A stretch of DNA of 64,000 nt from Morella rubra (GCA_003952965.2 RXIC02000051.1:62001-126000), one strand, 5' to 3'. Positions 46,001 to 57,080 are shown, counted from the first letter of the stretch. Notes: generated from the letters alone by a model not told the origin. Program-made: numbers and translations.

Positions 46001-46300
46001 TTTGCTTCCTCCATTTTCCTTTCTCCTGTATATTTTATGCAGCTCGTTCACCGTTATATGTGTGGGAATGCCTTTATTTTACCCTCAAGGATCACTTGTC
46101 AGCATATCTCCCGCTCTTTTCCTCTCTCTGCCACTTCTGGGCTGCTTCTTTCTTTTTTCCTTCGTCTTCTCTCTTAATCCCTATTACACTGCCGCCATAC
46201 GTATCTCCCGCAAGCCCTCAATCCAAACAATCTAGACATGTTGATCGATCGGAAGCGTGGCCAAGCAAGAGTGAAATTCGTTGTTTGGATGCAGCAAGAG
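46001..46300 (+). other. Right half of the leader region of PGG B
   Basis: It is homologous to the ankyrin F leader at 23030-23300 (ctctctgccacttctgg, atctcccgcaagccctcaat, aacaatctagacatgttgat). From 46300 the sequence passes into the leader-intron DNA shared by PGG genes A, C and D (agatgcatctcataaattc) without an obvious donor. The leader of this copy may therefore be unspliced or rearranged. Confidence 0.5.
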
Positions 46301-46821
46301 AGAAAAGTCCAGATGCATCTCATAAATTCAGAAAATGCTCACATATTTGTATTTAACTTATACCGAAGGAGTTTATTTATAGTAGACAAAAGATTAAGTA
46401 GTAAAATTTCGAGCCTGGATGCGGACTTATTCTTTAAAATTGAAACAAGAAATAACTCGGGAAAAGATATTAAAATCTGAAGGTTTTAAACGTATAAAAT
46501 TATAATTCCTCAATTTCATTGGTTACAGCTAGTGTTCATGTTTCTTCTTATTACATTGGGAATTGCTCGCATATATATAGAGACTAGAGTACAGAGTTTC
46601 TGTCATGGTAGGGACTATTGCTGCCCCTGATCAGCCACACAGCAGATCTATGGTCCTGTCGTAATGCATACTTTGTTCTTCTCTGCTTTTATTTCTTTTA
46701 TTTGTTTTCCTAAGCAACTCTCTGCTTGAATCAAAGTTATCTGTATCCCTGTGTGCTTTTACGATTACTATTTTCCTTCTTCCAAGCTATATCACTGGAA
46801 ACTCTAAACTTGCTGTAAAAA

Positions 46822-47322
46822 ATGAAAGACAAGGTGGACATGGCAGAGGAGACGGGCAACAAAGAAGTGGAGGAGTTCCATCAGCGGCTGGAGAAAGCCG
46901 GACCCGGAACTCATTTGGTAGTAGCTACACTCATTACTACTGTGACCTTTGTAGCAAGCATTACCATACCTGGGGGTTTTGTAGATAACGACGGTACATA
47001 CCCAGGCTCTCCGATACTGAGTAGTGCTGCTTTCGTGACATTTGTTATTTTCAATAACATATGCTTGCTATTCTCCAGTTCCGCTGTCTTGATTCACTTA
47101 CTAGTGGCACTTCTACCTAGACCTGAATCGCGTGTCATGTTTTTAATGGTGACCTGGTTGTTTATTTTGGTGGCGATGGTAAAAATGGTGGTGGCATTTG
47201 TCACAGCTTCGTATGCTGTGTTAGCGCATTCCATAGGTCTTGCCATTGCCTCTTGTGTCATTGGATCATCTTTCATTCCCATGCTCTTCATTATATTTGT
47301 TAAGTTTTATAGTTATTTTTAA
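46822..47322 (+). CDS. Stand-alone PGG-domain membrane protein, copy B
   Basis: This is an intact frame of 166 residues. The N-terminus MKDKVDMAEETGNKEVEEFH is hydrophilic. LVVATLITTVTFVASITIPGGF contains the PGG triplet, and hydrophobic segments follow at about 62-90, 104-127 and 130-160, for about four membrane passes. Start-codon context (ctgtaaaaaATG) is identical in all PGG copies, and a likely splice acceptor (ttccttcttccaag) lies about 30 bp upstream. It lacks ankyrin repeats, and no DUF247 gene follows, unlike copies A, C and D. It is more diverged from C and D than they are from each other. Function is unknown; the family context suggests a membrane role related to ACD6 defence proteins. 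Confidence 0.75.
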   Translation: MKDKVDMAEETGNKEVEEFHQRLEKAGPGTHLVVATLITTVTFVASITIPGGFVDNDGTYPGSPILSSAAFVTFVIFNNICLLFSSSAVLIHLLVALLPRPESRVMFLMVTWLFILVAMVKMVVAFVTASYAVLAHSIGLAIASCVIGSSFIPMLFIIFVKFYSYF

Positions 47323-47819
47323 CATGATGTATGTTGTTTTAAAAGACGAGGTTTAAGATTCAATCTCTATAAAAAAATGTTCTAGCATTGGAGTAGGATA
47401 AATCTCACTTAACATTGATTTAGTGTGGTTGTTTGCATAGATTTTTTAAGTAAGTTCCTCCATAGATGTGGAGCTGCCACATCTTTATTTCTTTAAGGGA
47501 GAAATACACTTTGAATCATTTAATTATAGAGTTTTGACATTTTGCACTTCGATCGATTATTTTTATCATATTGCACCCACTAAATATTGCTTTCAAACGC
47601 TTACATCTTCTGTTCAAATTCGATGATAATCTATCTTTTGACCTATAAAATTACGATTTTACCTACTTTCGTATTCATCTATCTATTAAAAACTGGGCCT
47701 TGCTTAAAATGATAACACAAAACAAATAAAAGGTTGAACTAGGCCTTGTCACGGCCCAATATATGTAGTCCTACCAATGTGTTTTCACACCATGGTTTGG
47801 ATTTCTCTCTAAGCTGTCT
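47323..47819 (+). other. 3' flank of PGG gene B
   Basis: It matches the 3' flanks of the other PGG copies (gacgaggtttaagattcaat, attgatttagtgtgg, gtagtcctac...ttggatttctctct). No coding sequence is present. Confidence 0.6.
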
Positions 47820-48360
47820 CACTAAAAAAAAAAGAAATTGACTTTTGGTGATGTAATTTTTTATCACCAAAAGTCAAATTTTTGTCACTAATGATTTCAG
47901 TAACGAAATTTTTTGTCACGGGCTCTCTCAACAAAACCCTGTCACCAAATGTTTTTTTGTGACGAATGTTGAATTTCGTCACCAAAATTTTTTTTTGACG
48001 AAATTTTTTTCATCACTAAAAAGAACATTCAATCTTCCACCTCACCTTCGATCACTTTGGAGACAATCGATCGTCAGTCGTAATAGCGATTCCGATCGGA
48101 CAATTGTTATTGGCTGATCGGATGCGTATGCTTAGATGTGCGATCCGTAATCATGGGCGATGGAATGATTACGACGAGCGATCGGACGTGTAATGTTTTT
48201 GATCGGACGGATAGATAGGGATGATCAGACGTTTGCGGTGGACAATCAGATGTATTGCAACAGACGATCGGCCGCTTATATTTTCGATTGGACGTATTGT
48301 TGCGGACTGATCGGGCTTATTGCAGTAGTTGATTAGACGTTGTAATGTTGACGATAGGAC
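47820..48360 (+). mobile_element. Terminal fragment of a CACTA element related to the 11-kb copy
   Basis: It begins CACTAAAAAAAAAAGAAATT, followed by ATTGACTTTTGGTGATG and repeated TTTCGTCAC/GTGACGAAA, matching the left end at 27928. A field of GATCGGACG and CGATCG variants follows to about 48330, then host DNA resumes. No gene and no right terminus are present, so it is a truncated or deletion derivative. Its subterminal repeats differ (GATCGGACG rather than CGATCGATCG), so it belongs to a sister subfamily. Confidence 0.6.
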
Positions 48361-49202
48361 AGTAAAAAGATATAGAAGTACCGGAATATTGTTTATTTGT
48401 TTAAAGTAAAAAGATTTCCTTTTCCAAACTGGCAGCCTCCAAATTATTTGTATAATAAGTACAGAACGTCCAAGGCTCCTGGAAGATGGGGCCCCTGTTG
48501 CGACACAACAGGACAGTTTACATATATTGGGAATTGCTTGCATATAGACACAGGACAGTTTCTGCCATGGTAGTAACTATTACCGTCTTAAAGCCACACA
48601 ACAGTCTAGATTGCAGTTAGCTTTAGAACGATTTAAGAGTTTTGAAAGAAATTTTAACTGATTTTTTTAAATTAAAAAGTAGACGCTCTATAATGATTTA
48701 AGAATTTTGAGAGTAATTTTAACTGATTTTTTTGAAATTAAAAAGTAACTAACGCTTTACTTGAACTTGAATACACAAAATCTAAAATATTGATCAAAAT
48801 ATGTGTTATATACGCACCTTCACGCATGTTATATCTCTCTGTTTTCTTTTGTTAGATTACATCAGCAAAAGAGGTAAAAGAATAATTGATCCCCACCTTT
48901 TTTTTTTTTAATTAATGGGGGCAGACCAAGAAGTTTCAAAGTCGTCCTTACCGCTGTGAACAGAGCTTTGTCTAATGACTCTAATCTATCTTCTTGCACG
49001 TTTTTACCCATCAGTAATCAATTTCAACCACCTGCTCTGGAAGCTATGTTTGCCGAAGCCTCTCCGAACCTTCAGAGCATTTGCCGCACGCCATGGCCCA
49101 TCTATTTTTTTTTTTTGTAATATTCTCCATCTTTTTTCTTATTTGCGAAACTCTTCAATCCTCGCCCTGTAGCATCTCTGTCTCACTTTTCCTGTGTCTT
49201 TG

Positions 49203-49392
49203 GGGCAGTTTGTTTATTAAAATTTTGGAGAATATTTTTAAAATTTTAAGAATCTTTTAAATATTGAAGTTTATTAGAATTTGTGAAAAGTGTGAAGTGT
49301 ATATGTAAAAGTGTGAAGTTTATTGAAGTTTGTAAAATATATTTAGTGTGGTGAAAAATTTTAGATCTCAAAAAAATTAGGCAAACAAACGC
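49203..49392. mobile_element. hAT-type MITE, present in module C only
   Basis: This 190-bp AT-rich element has ends GGGCAGTTTGTTT and, in reverse complement, GCGTTTGTTTGCC. It is flanked by TGTCTTTG (49195-49202) and TCTCTTTG (49393-49400), an 8-bp duplication with one mismatch. Module D has the uninterrupted site tctatctttgtctgc at 59167. It has no coding capacity. Confidence 0.65.
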
Positions 49393-49434
49393 TCTCTTTG
49401 TCTGCTTTCCCTTCTTCGTCTACCCATTATTGGT

Positions 49435-49559
49435 CATCCTCTTCTCTCCCACAAGCAGATCAATAATCCAGACAATCTAGACATATCAACAACGTGAAGC
49501 ACAGCTGACTACAGTCCAGTCATCGCTACTCGCTACGCTTTTGACAGGTGATTCAACTG
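49435..49559 (+). other. Non-coding leader exon of PGG gene C
   Basis: The blocks ctctcccacaagcagatcaa, acaatctagacatatcaa and gtgaagcacagctgactaca are followed by GACAGGTGATTCAACTG|GTAATCAC. The likely acceptor is ttttttcttctaag at 50226, giving an intron of about 667 bp that removes DNA up to 62 bp before the PGG ATG. Confidence 0.6.
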
Positions 49560-50288
49560 GTAATCACTACCTTTCCTCAATTTTGTTCTACTTACTTGGT
49601 ATGGTTGAGCTTTTCCCTGAAGTCTTCTACTTAGTTTTGGCGTTTAGTTGTGGCAAAGGAATTCGTTATGGCTTTTTATTGAAGGTGATAGGATTAAGGT
49701 TAGGGGTCTTGGGCTGGGGCACTTTTACAGGGGATCTGATGCCAGATTCGGGGAGGGGAAAGTCCAGCTGCAGCTCATAAATTCTAAAAATACTCACATA
49801 TTTTCATTTAAATTATAGGAGTTTATTTATAGTAGACAAAGATTAAAGTTATCAAATATCGAGCCAATGTGTACTTATTCTTTGAAATTGAAACGAGAAA
49901 TAACTAGAGAAAAGATATTAAAATCTGAAGGTTAAAAAGTATGAAATTATAATTCCTCAATCCCATTGGTTAGAGCTGGTGTTCATGTTTCTTCTTGGGA
50001 ACTGCTGCATATACATCGAGAACAGAGTTTCTGCCATGGTAGGGATTATTGGCTGCCCCTGAGCCACACAGCAGTCTATGGTGCTGTCATAATGCATACT
50101 TTGTTCTTCTCTACTTTAATTTCTTTTTTCTTTTTGGTTTTCTAATCAACCATTTTGTTCTCTGCTTGAGTCAAAGTGTTCTGCATCACTGTGTGCTTTT
50201 ACTATTACTTCTTTTTTTCTTCTAAGCTATATATATTAAAATTTTTAAGGCTATAAATTGTCGAGAAACTCTGAACTTGCTGTAAAAA

Positions 50289-50751
50289 ATGAAAGACAAG
50301 GTGGACATGGCAAGTTCAGACACGGAGGAGTACCAGAAGCGGTTGGAGAATACAGCAACTGCTCATTTGGTAGCAGCTACACTCATTACTACTGTGACCT
50401 TTGCAGCAGGCATTACCATGCCTGGGGGTTTCGTAGGTAATGACGGCACACACCCAGGCTCTGCAATATTGAGGAGTAGCGCTGCTTTCGTGGCATTTGT
50501 TATTTTCGATACCACATCCTTGGTATTCTCCAGTTCCGCTGTCTTGATTCACCTACTAGTGCCATTGCTGCCCTAAACCTGAATCGCGTGCCAATTTTTC
50601 AATGGTGGCCTGGTTGTTTATTTTAGTGGCGATGGTAACAATGGTTGGGGCATTTGTGACAGGTTCGTATGTTGTGTTAGAGCATTCCGCAGGTCTTGCC
50701 ATTGCCTCTTGTGTCATTGGATTATCTTTCATTCCATCCTCTTCCTTATAG
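50289..50751 (+). pseudogene. Stand-alone PGG-domain protein, copy C, single frameshift
   Basis: The first 95 residues (MKDKVDMASSDTEEYQKRLE, LVAATLITTVTFAAGITMPG, SSSAVLIHLLVPLLP) are open. One extra C in ctgcccta, where copy D reads ctgccta, then creates a stop at 50576. The rest of the domain continues in the next frame to 50751 (ESRANFSMVAWLFILVAMV, GLAIASCVIGLSFIP). It would make a protein with only the first two membrane segments. A sequencing error at the C run cannot be excluded. Confidence 0.75.
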
Positions 50752-52919
50752 TTTTTAAGTTTTATAGTTATTTTTAACATGTTTTAAAAGACGAGGTTTA
50801 AGATTCAATCTTGATAAAAATGTTCTAGTACTGAATCATTCAGTTTCAAGTTGAGCAGGATAAATCTCTCTTAACATTGATTTGGTGTGGTTTTTTGCAT
50901 AGATTTTTGAGTAAGTTCCTCCATTAATGGGGGCTGCCACATGGTTATTTATTTAAGGTATAAATGTACTTTGAATTCTCCAATTATGGGGTTTTGAAAC
51001 TTTACATTCATCTATTATTTGTATTATATTGCCCCAGTAACTTGGTTTTGAGACTTTGCATTCTGATTTATTATTTGTATTATATTGCTCCACTAACTAT
51101 TGTTTTCAGACACTCTGCGTCTTTCTTTTAAAATTTGATGGGAATTGATATTTTAACTTCAAAAATTATGATTTTATCCTCAATAAATAGTCCCTGTAAA
51201 AAAAAAATCATTTTCCATTCAAATTAATGAAAAATCTTAATAGGGTGTATATTGTTTGAAATCAATAGTTGGTAGGTATAATGTAATAAAAATTATAGAT
51301 AGAAGTGTAAAGTATCAAAATCTATCTAGTTCAAGGCTGCAAAATATATTTAACCTTTATTTAAAATACACTGAAATCAATTCAGAAAAAATCTGATGGT
51401 GATTTAACTTTTTTTTTTCATTCTTAGAACTTTTCATAACCGATAACTAAAGTATTCGGAAGATCATGTTTTATTATAATAAAAATTATAGTATATAATT
51501 AATATAAGGAAGAATACAAAATAACGTTTATGGATAGAGCTCTAAAATCGAAAGATCAAGACAGGTACCAATTAGTAAAAGGTTGATCATTCAAGACATT
51601 TAACAAGACTAGAAAAAATTCGTGCTTCGTCTAAATCGGAGAACATAGTCGAGAATCTCATTGATCATTCTAGAGTGGGTAAGATGGCCTTCGTAAAACA
51701 AAACCTCACCGCTTATGACATAGCTGAAAATAGTGAAAATTACGGGCAAAAAAGGCAAGCAATAATATTCTCTCTTGCACCCAAAACAAAATTGTCTACT
51801 TTCCTATATATTCATCTATCTATTATTTATGTCTTGACTCGTGAGACCCTTGTCTAATTTGTGCCTAATTAAAACTGAACCTTGCTTATACACAACAGAT
51901 GAAAGGGTTGATGAACTTATAAGCCTAGTCACTAATTTAATTGGGAGGCATGTATAATTTGTGCTTGAGTAAACTGGGCCAATATGCGTAGTCCTACGGA
52001 TGCGGAAAGTTTTCCAACCAATGGTTTGGATTTCTCTCTGGGCTGTCTAGGATAAGAGATTAGAATATAAAATGTCGGATTTTTTTTTTAACAAAAAAAC
52101 TTAACGCCTTATCTTCGGTGTCTCCCATTTTCCAGACAGCAAAAGAATTAAAGGGGCCATGGAAAAGAACAAGAAAGTATTTTTCTGAAAACTGATAAGG
52201 TACTTTCTTATGTATTAGGATTCCATTCAGGGCCAAGTGCAATTATATATTTCTACAAGAGTTTTCTTTTTTCTTTATATATTAGGATTCCATTTTGAAC
52301 CAAGTGCAACAGTAATCACTTCAAGTGGACGACAGATATGATGAGGTTACTTCCTTTTTCCTTCCTTTATCCATCCCCCATGGCCCAATTGTGGAGCAGC
52401 TCCCAAACTTTAAAGTCACGAGAACCTTGTCCTCACTCTTGAGTCACTCTGTTAGTAGCTCTCCTGCAGCCCTACTCTATATATATCTTGAAAGTTAATC
52501 CGAATGGCTCGTACTAAATGACGTCGTATCTAGCTACGTCATATTTATTGTGTAATTATAAGCGCATGCAACGAGAACCACGAGTTTTTTCTTATTCACA
52601 TCATGATATGGCGCATCATTTGACTCTTTACTGCCACTAAAATTAGTTCTGGGAATACTCCGTTTTACTTGAGCATGTTGTGGAATTACCTTCCCCACAG
52701 GGGCAGCAGTGGAGGAACCCTCTTTTTGTAACCAGCAATTGGTGGGTGTTCTTTATTTCAAGTAATGAAGTTCGTTTTGATATTAAAAAAAAAAAAAAAA
52801 GAGCGAGAACCACGAGCTTGAAACAATAATTGGTTAGAGTGGAAGCCAGTTATTAAAGTAGTTCACTTTATTAATCCCACTGCCTTTTGTCCGAATCATG
52901 CTGAGCTTCTAGTCTCATC
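50752..52919. other. 3' flank of PGG C and intergenic DNA to the DUF247 C leader
   Basis: There is no gene. 50760-51200 is the flank shared by all PGG copies. 51400-52340 matches 61100-62030 in module D almost base for base. Short open stretches such as 51675-51857 recur in D with disruptions and are not conserved as protein. 52080-52092 and 52780-52800 are homopolymer runs. Confidence 0.6.
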
Positions 52920-52982
52920 CTTTAAAATTGCGAGAGCCTTGACCCTACTCTATACCAACACTCAGTGAGTGATCTCTCAGCC

Positions 52983-53017
<35 letters not shown>

Positions 53018-53108
53018 CCTCTTCCTCCCTCCATCCCCAGGCTCCTTTCCACAACTAAGGAAGGCGCTAGCTTCATTATTGCTACGCTTTTTCACGGTGA
53101 TTCGACTG
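52920..53108 (+). other. Non-coding leader exon of DUF247 copy C with CT microsatellite
   Basis: It contains a long CT run at 52987-53014, then gctcctttccacaactaagg and TCACGGTGATTCGACTG|GTAAGCTACTTG. The acceptor tatgcattaagtgcag ends at 53710, giving a 602-bp intron and leaving 23 nt of 5' UTR before the ATG. Copies at 14860, 20465 and 62460 share the structure, while the CT run is long only in C and D. CT-rich leaders can enhance expression in plants (general knowledge). Confidence 0.65.
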
Positions 53109-53733
53109 GTAAGCTACTTGTTTTTGATGATGAACTGTGACTTCCTTAGATATATTATTTTTGTTGGGTCTTCTTGGTAAGTTTTCTGTGTGAATTGACT
53201 TGTGCTAAGGCCAAATGCAGACTCAATTAATTATTTAAAATTGCGAACTTAATTAGTGAATGGGCAATAAGATTGTTTTTGTTTTCCTCGTTTTTAAAAC
53301 AAGGAGATATTTAGCATTAATACCTAATATCTGAAAGGATTACGAGACACTGTACAGTAGACACTTGCCTATTCAAACAGTGGGATCATCAAAAGCAATC
53401 ATCAGAGTGCATGATGAGATGGTACTATTAGCTAGGTTACTTGGAACTATGTGCAACAACACTAATTTGGACCAAAAAGAATTTGATCTAAACTAAAAAT
53501 AATTCAGATCCTAATATTCAACGAAAGGTACGGTCTATTATGTCCAGAAAAAGGGAAATCATGTCCAACTTACGCTTTGCATGAGAGGGAATGTAATCGT
53601 TTCCATCCGCTTTTTCTTTTTCCAAAGTCTTTAGGCTACTATTTATTTTATTTTTATTTTTGTGTTGGACATGATCACCTAATGAAGCATGATTTATGCA
53701 TTAAGTGCAGAAAACCCAAAACAAAAGTGCACG

Positions 53734-55233
53734 ATGACTGAGGGCGAAGCAAAGAATGATATTCCAGAGGTTGAGGCTCCAGAGGTTGAGAAGGATTTCC
53801 TGGCTGAGCTGAAAAAAAAGATCTATGACTCACCACAAACAAAGAGCGTCGAAGAAAATACCCAGGAGATGGAGTCACCAAAAGAACCTGTTGGAGGAAC
53901 TTGCATCTTCAGGCTCCCCCGCGAGCTCAGCAATAAATTTGACAATAAATACAAGGTGCCCCAGATCGTCTCCATCGGACCCTATCACAACAATACAAAT
54001 GATCATGAGCTGAAGGTGATGGATGATCGCAAATTGCTGTACGTCCGCTCCTTTCTCAAGAATAATATGTCCAAAACCTTACGACAAGCCATGGAAAAGG
54101 CGTCGTACATCCCATGGTCCATCCGCATCTATCACTACTCCCTCTTTCACATTAATCACAACGCTTCGGGTGCCGCTGCTGAAGGTAAGAGCTCAGAATT
54201 GGACGTCTACATCAACGACATAAGGGCAATTGAAGGGGAGGCCAAAAAATGTTATTCTAAAGAAGTGGAGTCCATCGGCACTGATGAGTTCGTCGGAATG
54301 ATGATTCGTGATGGTTTTTTTATACTCGAGTTGTTTCTTAGGTTTAACTCATGGAGACCATTCGAATCAGATGACCCTATCCGCAGGAAGTTGCGGGTAT
54401 CATCTGCTCTCTATAACGACCTTCTGCTGCTTGAGAATCAGATCCCATTTTTTGTTCTGTTTAAGTTATTTAAGGCTTCCCTTAGAGAAAATTTGAGAAA
54501 GGACAGCGAAGAGATCTTGATTAATCTTGCTCTGAGATTCTTTAACAAGGTAATGCGAAGACCCAAGGAAGAGTGGTACCCCTATGAGAATTATGGCAAG
54601 AAATTGCCCCTTGCATTTATTGGACTTGATTCGGTCAAGTTTTACACACCCCTTCAAAAATTGCCAAGGGAGAATATTCCCTGTTTCTTGAGGCTCCTAT
54701 GTGCAGGAAATGGCAAGGTCAATCCGGACAACAGATGCACTAGTACTATTCCCTGCTTCTCGAAGCTCTTTCGTGCGGGAATTGAGGTCAAGCCATGCAA
54801 TGCAGAAAGCTTCTTGGCGGTGAAATTCAAGAGCGGTGTTATTCATATGCCCAACATAACCATTGATGACTTCATGAGCTCTTTCTTGGTGAACTGCGTG
54901 GCATTTGAGCAAAGCCATCCCAATATCTCCAAGTACTTCATGAGGTACGCTGCTTTCTTGGACTGCCTTTCGAACACCAAAGAGGATGTTGATCTCCTTT
55001 ACGAACGCAAAGTGATTGAACATTCGTTCGAGACCGATGAGAGCTTGCTACTTACATCAACGCTTTGGGCAAGGACTTGTTGTTTGGCTTTGATAACGTA
55101 TACTTACCCCAAGAAGACGATTTTGATAACTTGTCCAAAATGTTCAATAAAGTGGATGCATACTGCAGGAGTGAGATCCGTTGGAAGTGGGCGGACTTCA
55201 AGCGCGAGTATTGCCACAAGCCGTGGTTATTAA
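53734..55233 (+). CDS. DUF247 (UPF0481) family protein, copy C, 3' frameshift
   Basis: The 499-codon frame has an acidic N-terminus (1-60), IFRLPRELSNKF (about 70), QIVSIGPYHNNTND (about 85), a helical core with ELFLRFNSWRPFES and LLLLENQIPFFVLFKLF (about 225-250), NITIDDFMSSFLVNCVAFEQ (about 375) and YFMRYAAFLDCLSN. After FETDE, one missing base (gatgagagc against gatgagaagc in copy A, near 55041) shifts the frame and yields an unrelated tail. The ancestral C-terminus with a membrane helix, WLLISAFVALVYLLLTFAQ, remains open in the next frame, 55065-55328. The ATG at 53734 is chosen over 53689 because it is conserved in A and D and follows the acceptor at 53710. Intact members are single-pass membrane proteins; this copy would lack the anchor unless the deletion is a sequencing error. 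Confidence 0.8.
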   Translation: MTEGEAKNDIPEVEAPEVEKDFLAELKKKIYDSPQTKSVEENTQEMESPKEPVGGTCIFRLPRELSNKFDNKYKVPQIVSIGPYHNNTNDHELKVMDDRKLLYVRSFLKNNMSKTLRQAMEKASYIPWSIRIYHYSLFHINHNASGAAAEGKSSELDVYINDIRAIEGEAKKCYSKEVESIGTDEFVGMMIRDGFFILELFLRFNSWRPFESDDPIRRKLRVSSALYNDLLLLENQIPFFVLFKLFKASLRENLRKDSEEILINLALRFFNKVMRRPKEEWYPYENYGKKLPLAFIGLDSVKFYTPLQKLPRENIPCFLRLLCAGNGKVNPDNRCTSTIPCFSKLFRAGIEVKPCNAESFLAVKFKSGVIHMPNITIDDFMSSFLVNCVAFEQSHPNISKYFMRYAAFLDCLSNTKEDVDLLYERKVIEHSFETDESLLLTSTLWARTCCLALITYTYPKKTILITCPKCSIKWMHTAGVRSVGSGRTSSASIATSRGY

Positions 55234-55328
55234 TTTCGGCATTTGTTGCCTTGGTGTACTTGCTACTTACATTCGCGCAGACCTTCATCAGCGGCTATGC
55301 TTATGTCCATCCAAACGGTAAACAATAA

Positions 55329-55839
55329 ATCCTTAACCTCGTTCTCCACTTCCAGAGAGCAGCCAAGTTAGCCAATATTAATGTTCGTGACATATTCAAT
55401 AGGATCTTGTATTCTCAAGGGTGTGAATTGTGAAGTCTTGTAGTTTGTTGTGCCGCCAACCCTATCTTTGGGTGACTGATGAATTTTTTTTGTTGTTGAA
55501 AGTAGTATAGATTTTCTTAGTATTGAGAGAAAAAGTAGTTAAAATTTGTAAAAAGGTATTGAATTTATAAAGAATTTGTCGAAATTTATAAGAAGGTATT
55601 GGAGTTGATAAAAAGTGATTGTGAAATTTTTTTTAAAATTTTTTTATACCATCCAATCAAAGGTAAAAAAAAAAAAAAAAAGATGGATCATGCAATAGTA
55701 AGCTCTGCGCTTGGTGTACAAACATGATGTAACACAGGGCCGAAAATAAATAAAGTACTAATTTGTGTGCGCTTGCAATATTTATTAATCCTCGGACTTA
55801 AAGTGAGATTGTTATCATTCCGATATATAACAGGCATGT
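55329..55839. other. 3' flank of DUF247 copy C
   Basis: 55330-55480 is likely 3' UTR. 55490-55640 is an AT-rich stretch with repeated aatttataaa-like words, possibly a degraded MITE. No gene is present. Confidence 0.5.
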
Positions 55840-56249
55840 CTAAAGTAAAAAGATTTCCTTTTTCAAAGTGGCGCCCTACAAATTTCCATAATAACTACCA
55901 AAAGTCGACCGCCAATGATCGTGCAAAAAGGGCCCCTGTTTCGACTTCCGTGATACACCAACGCACAGTTATTTTCAATCTTTTTGAAAAGGATGCAATC
56001 ATCAGCACTTCAATTTAAAATTAATAATGGATGAATATAATATAATAAAATAATATTTAAAAGTATAAAGTTTTAACACTCTATAGTGGTATTTATACCT
56101 AAAATGATTGTACGATTATTGAAGATGATATGAAATCCAAAGACAAAAGTCTAAGACATTAATCAAAATATGTGTTATATTCGCACCATATAGCATTTCT
56201 TGCAGTTTATTTAAATTTGGCACACTTCTCTATTTTAACTATCAACTTT

Positions 56250-56710
56250 TTAAAAACACTCACAGCAGCTTCTCTATTTTAACTATCTATTTTTACTATT
56301 CTATTTAAATATTATTTTTCAAAGATTTCTTTATTCTTTCTATAACATTTATATTTTTAAATATTCGTTTTTAACTGTCTGAGAGGAATAAAAGAAAAAG
56401 AAAAAAAAAGAAAAGAGAGGGAGAACGTGAGATTGGGTGGAAGAAAAAAAAAAAAAATGAAAAGAAAATAGAGGGAGAAGTGAGAGTTGGAAGAAAAAAG
56501 AAAAGAAAAGAAATATTAATATTTTAAGATGGTGAAGTGAATAGTGGTTCTCTAAAAATAGAGAATCATTGTTCACTTGTTAAAGTTTTTTGTTAAAATT
56601 TGTTAGAATAGATAAGCTGCTAGGGGTGTTTTTCAGCCTTTTTGTTAAATTGGTTATCTATTCTAAGTAAAATACTAGAATAGAGAAGCTACTAGGAATG
56701 CTCTTAACAC
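56250..56710. mobile_element. MITE-like foldback element
   Basis: The left side reads acagcagcttctctatttt and the right side gaatagagaagctactagg, an inverted repeat of about 25-30 bp. The interior is A/G-rich with several homopolymer runs. No coding sequence and no clear target duplication were found. Flanking DNA on the right (from about 56711) matches 2096 onward. Confidence 0.45.
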
Positions 56711-57080
56711 ATGTTATTCAAATTTTGTCCATCCCAAATATGTAACTTAATAAAATAACTTCAAAATAATCTCTCTCTTTATCAAATTATCATTTTTTAA
56801 TCAAAAAAAATTTAAAAAATTCACTCGAATTATCTATGTTTTTATTTTTTTCACCAATTTTGATACATTAAATTCCAAATATACGTACATTCACTCATGT
56901 TATCTCTAACTGTTTTGTTGTTTCTTTTTCCTTATTTGCGAAAGTTTTTGGTCCTTCCTCTGTCTTTGTTTGCGCATCTAATTTCCTGATTTCCCTTCTT
57001 TGTCTACGTTTGTTAGCGGCGTTTGAAAAACCGCTGGTGAAAACTTAGTAGCTTTTTTTGTCGTGTAGCAGCATTTTACC
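56711..57080 (+). other. Relic PGG-type leader DNA, paralogue of 2096-2590
   Basis: The same order of blocks is present: gtccatcccaaatat, aataaaataacttcaaaata, tttcactcgaat, cattcatg-like, ttgttgtttctttttcctta and gtttgttagcggc. It represents a further truncated copy of the leader region between modules C and D. Confidence 0.5.

Larger units (their letters stand above)
48404..55839 (+). repeat. Module C of a recent direct segmental duplication (PGG + DUF247)
   Basis: The stretch from taaagtaaaaagatttcc at 48404 to just before the same text at about 55840 aligns with the DNA from 55840 to the window end. Shared landmarks appear in the same order: leader exon, PGG gene, long 3' flank, DUF247 leader with CT run, and DUF247 gene. 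By eye C and D are well above 90% identical over the genes and 3' flanks. C has a private 190-bp MITE (49203-49392). About 170 bp near 52400-52560 is missing from D. Confidence 0.8.

Noticed and set aside
51675-51857. 60-codon frame in the 3' flank of PGG C
   Set aside because: The matching DNA in module D (about 61400-61560) has the frame disrupted, so it is not conserved as protein.
52965-53180. Frames made of SLSLSLSL in the DUF247 leaders
   Set aside because: They are translations of the CT microsatellite that run through the splice donor, not conserved as protein.
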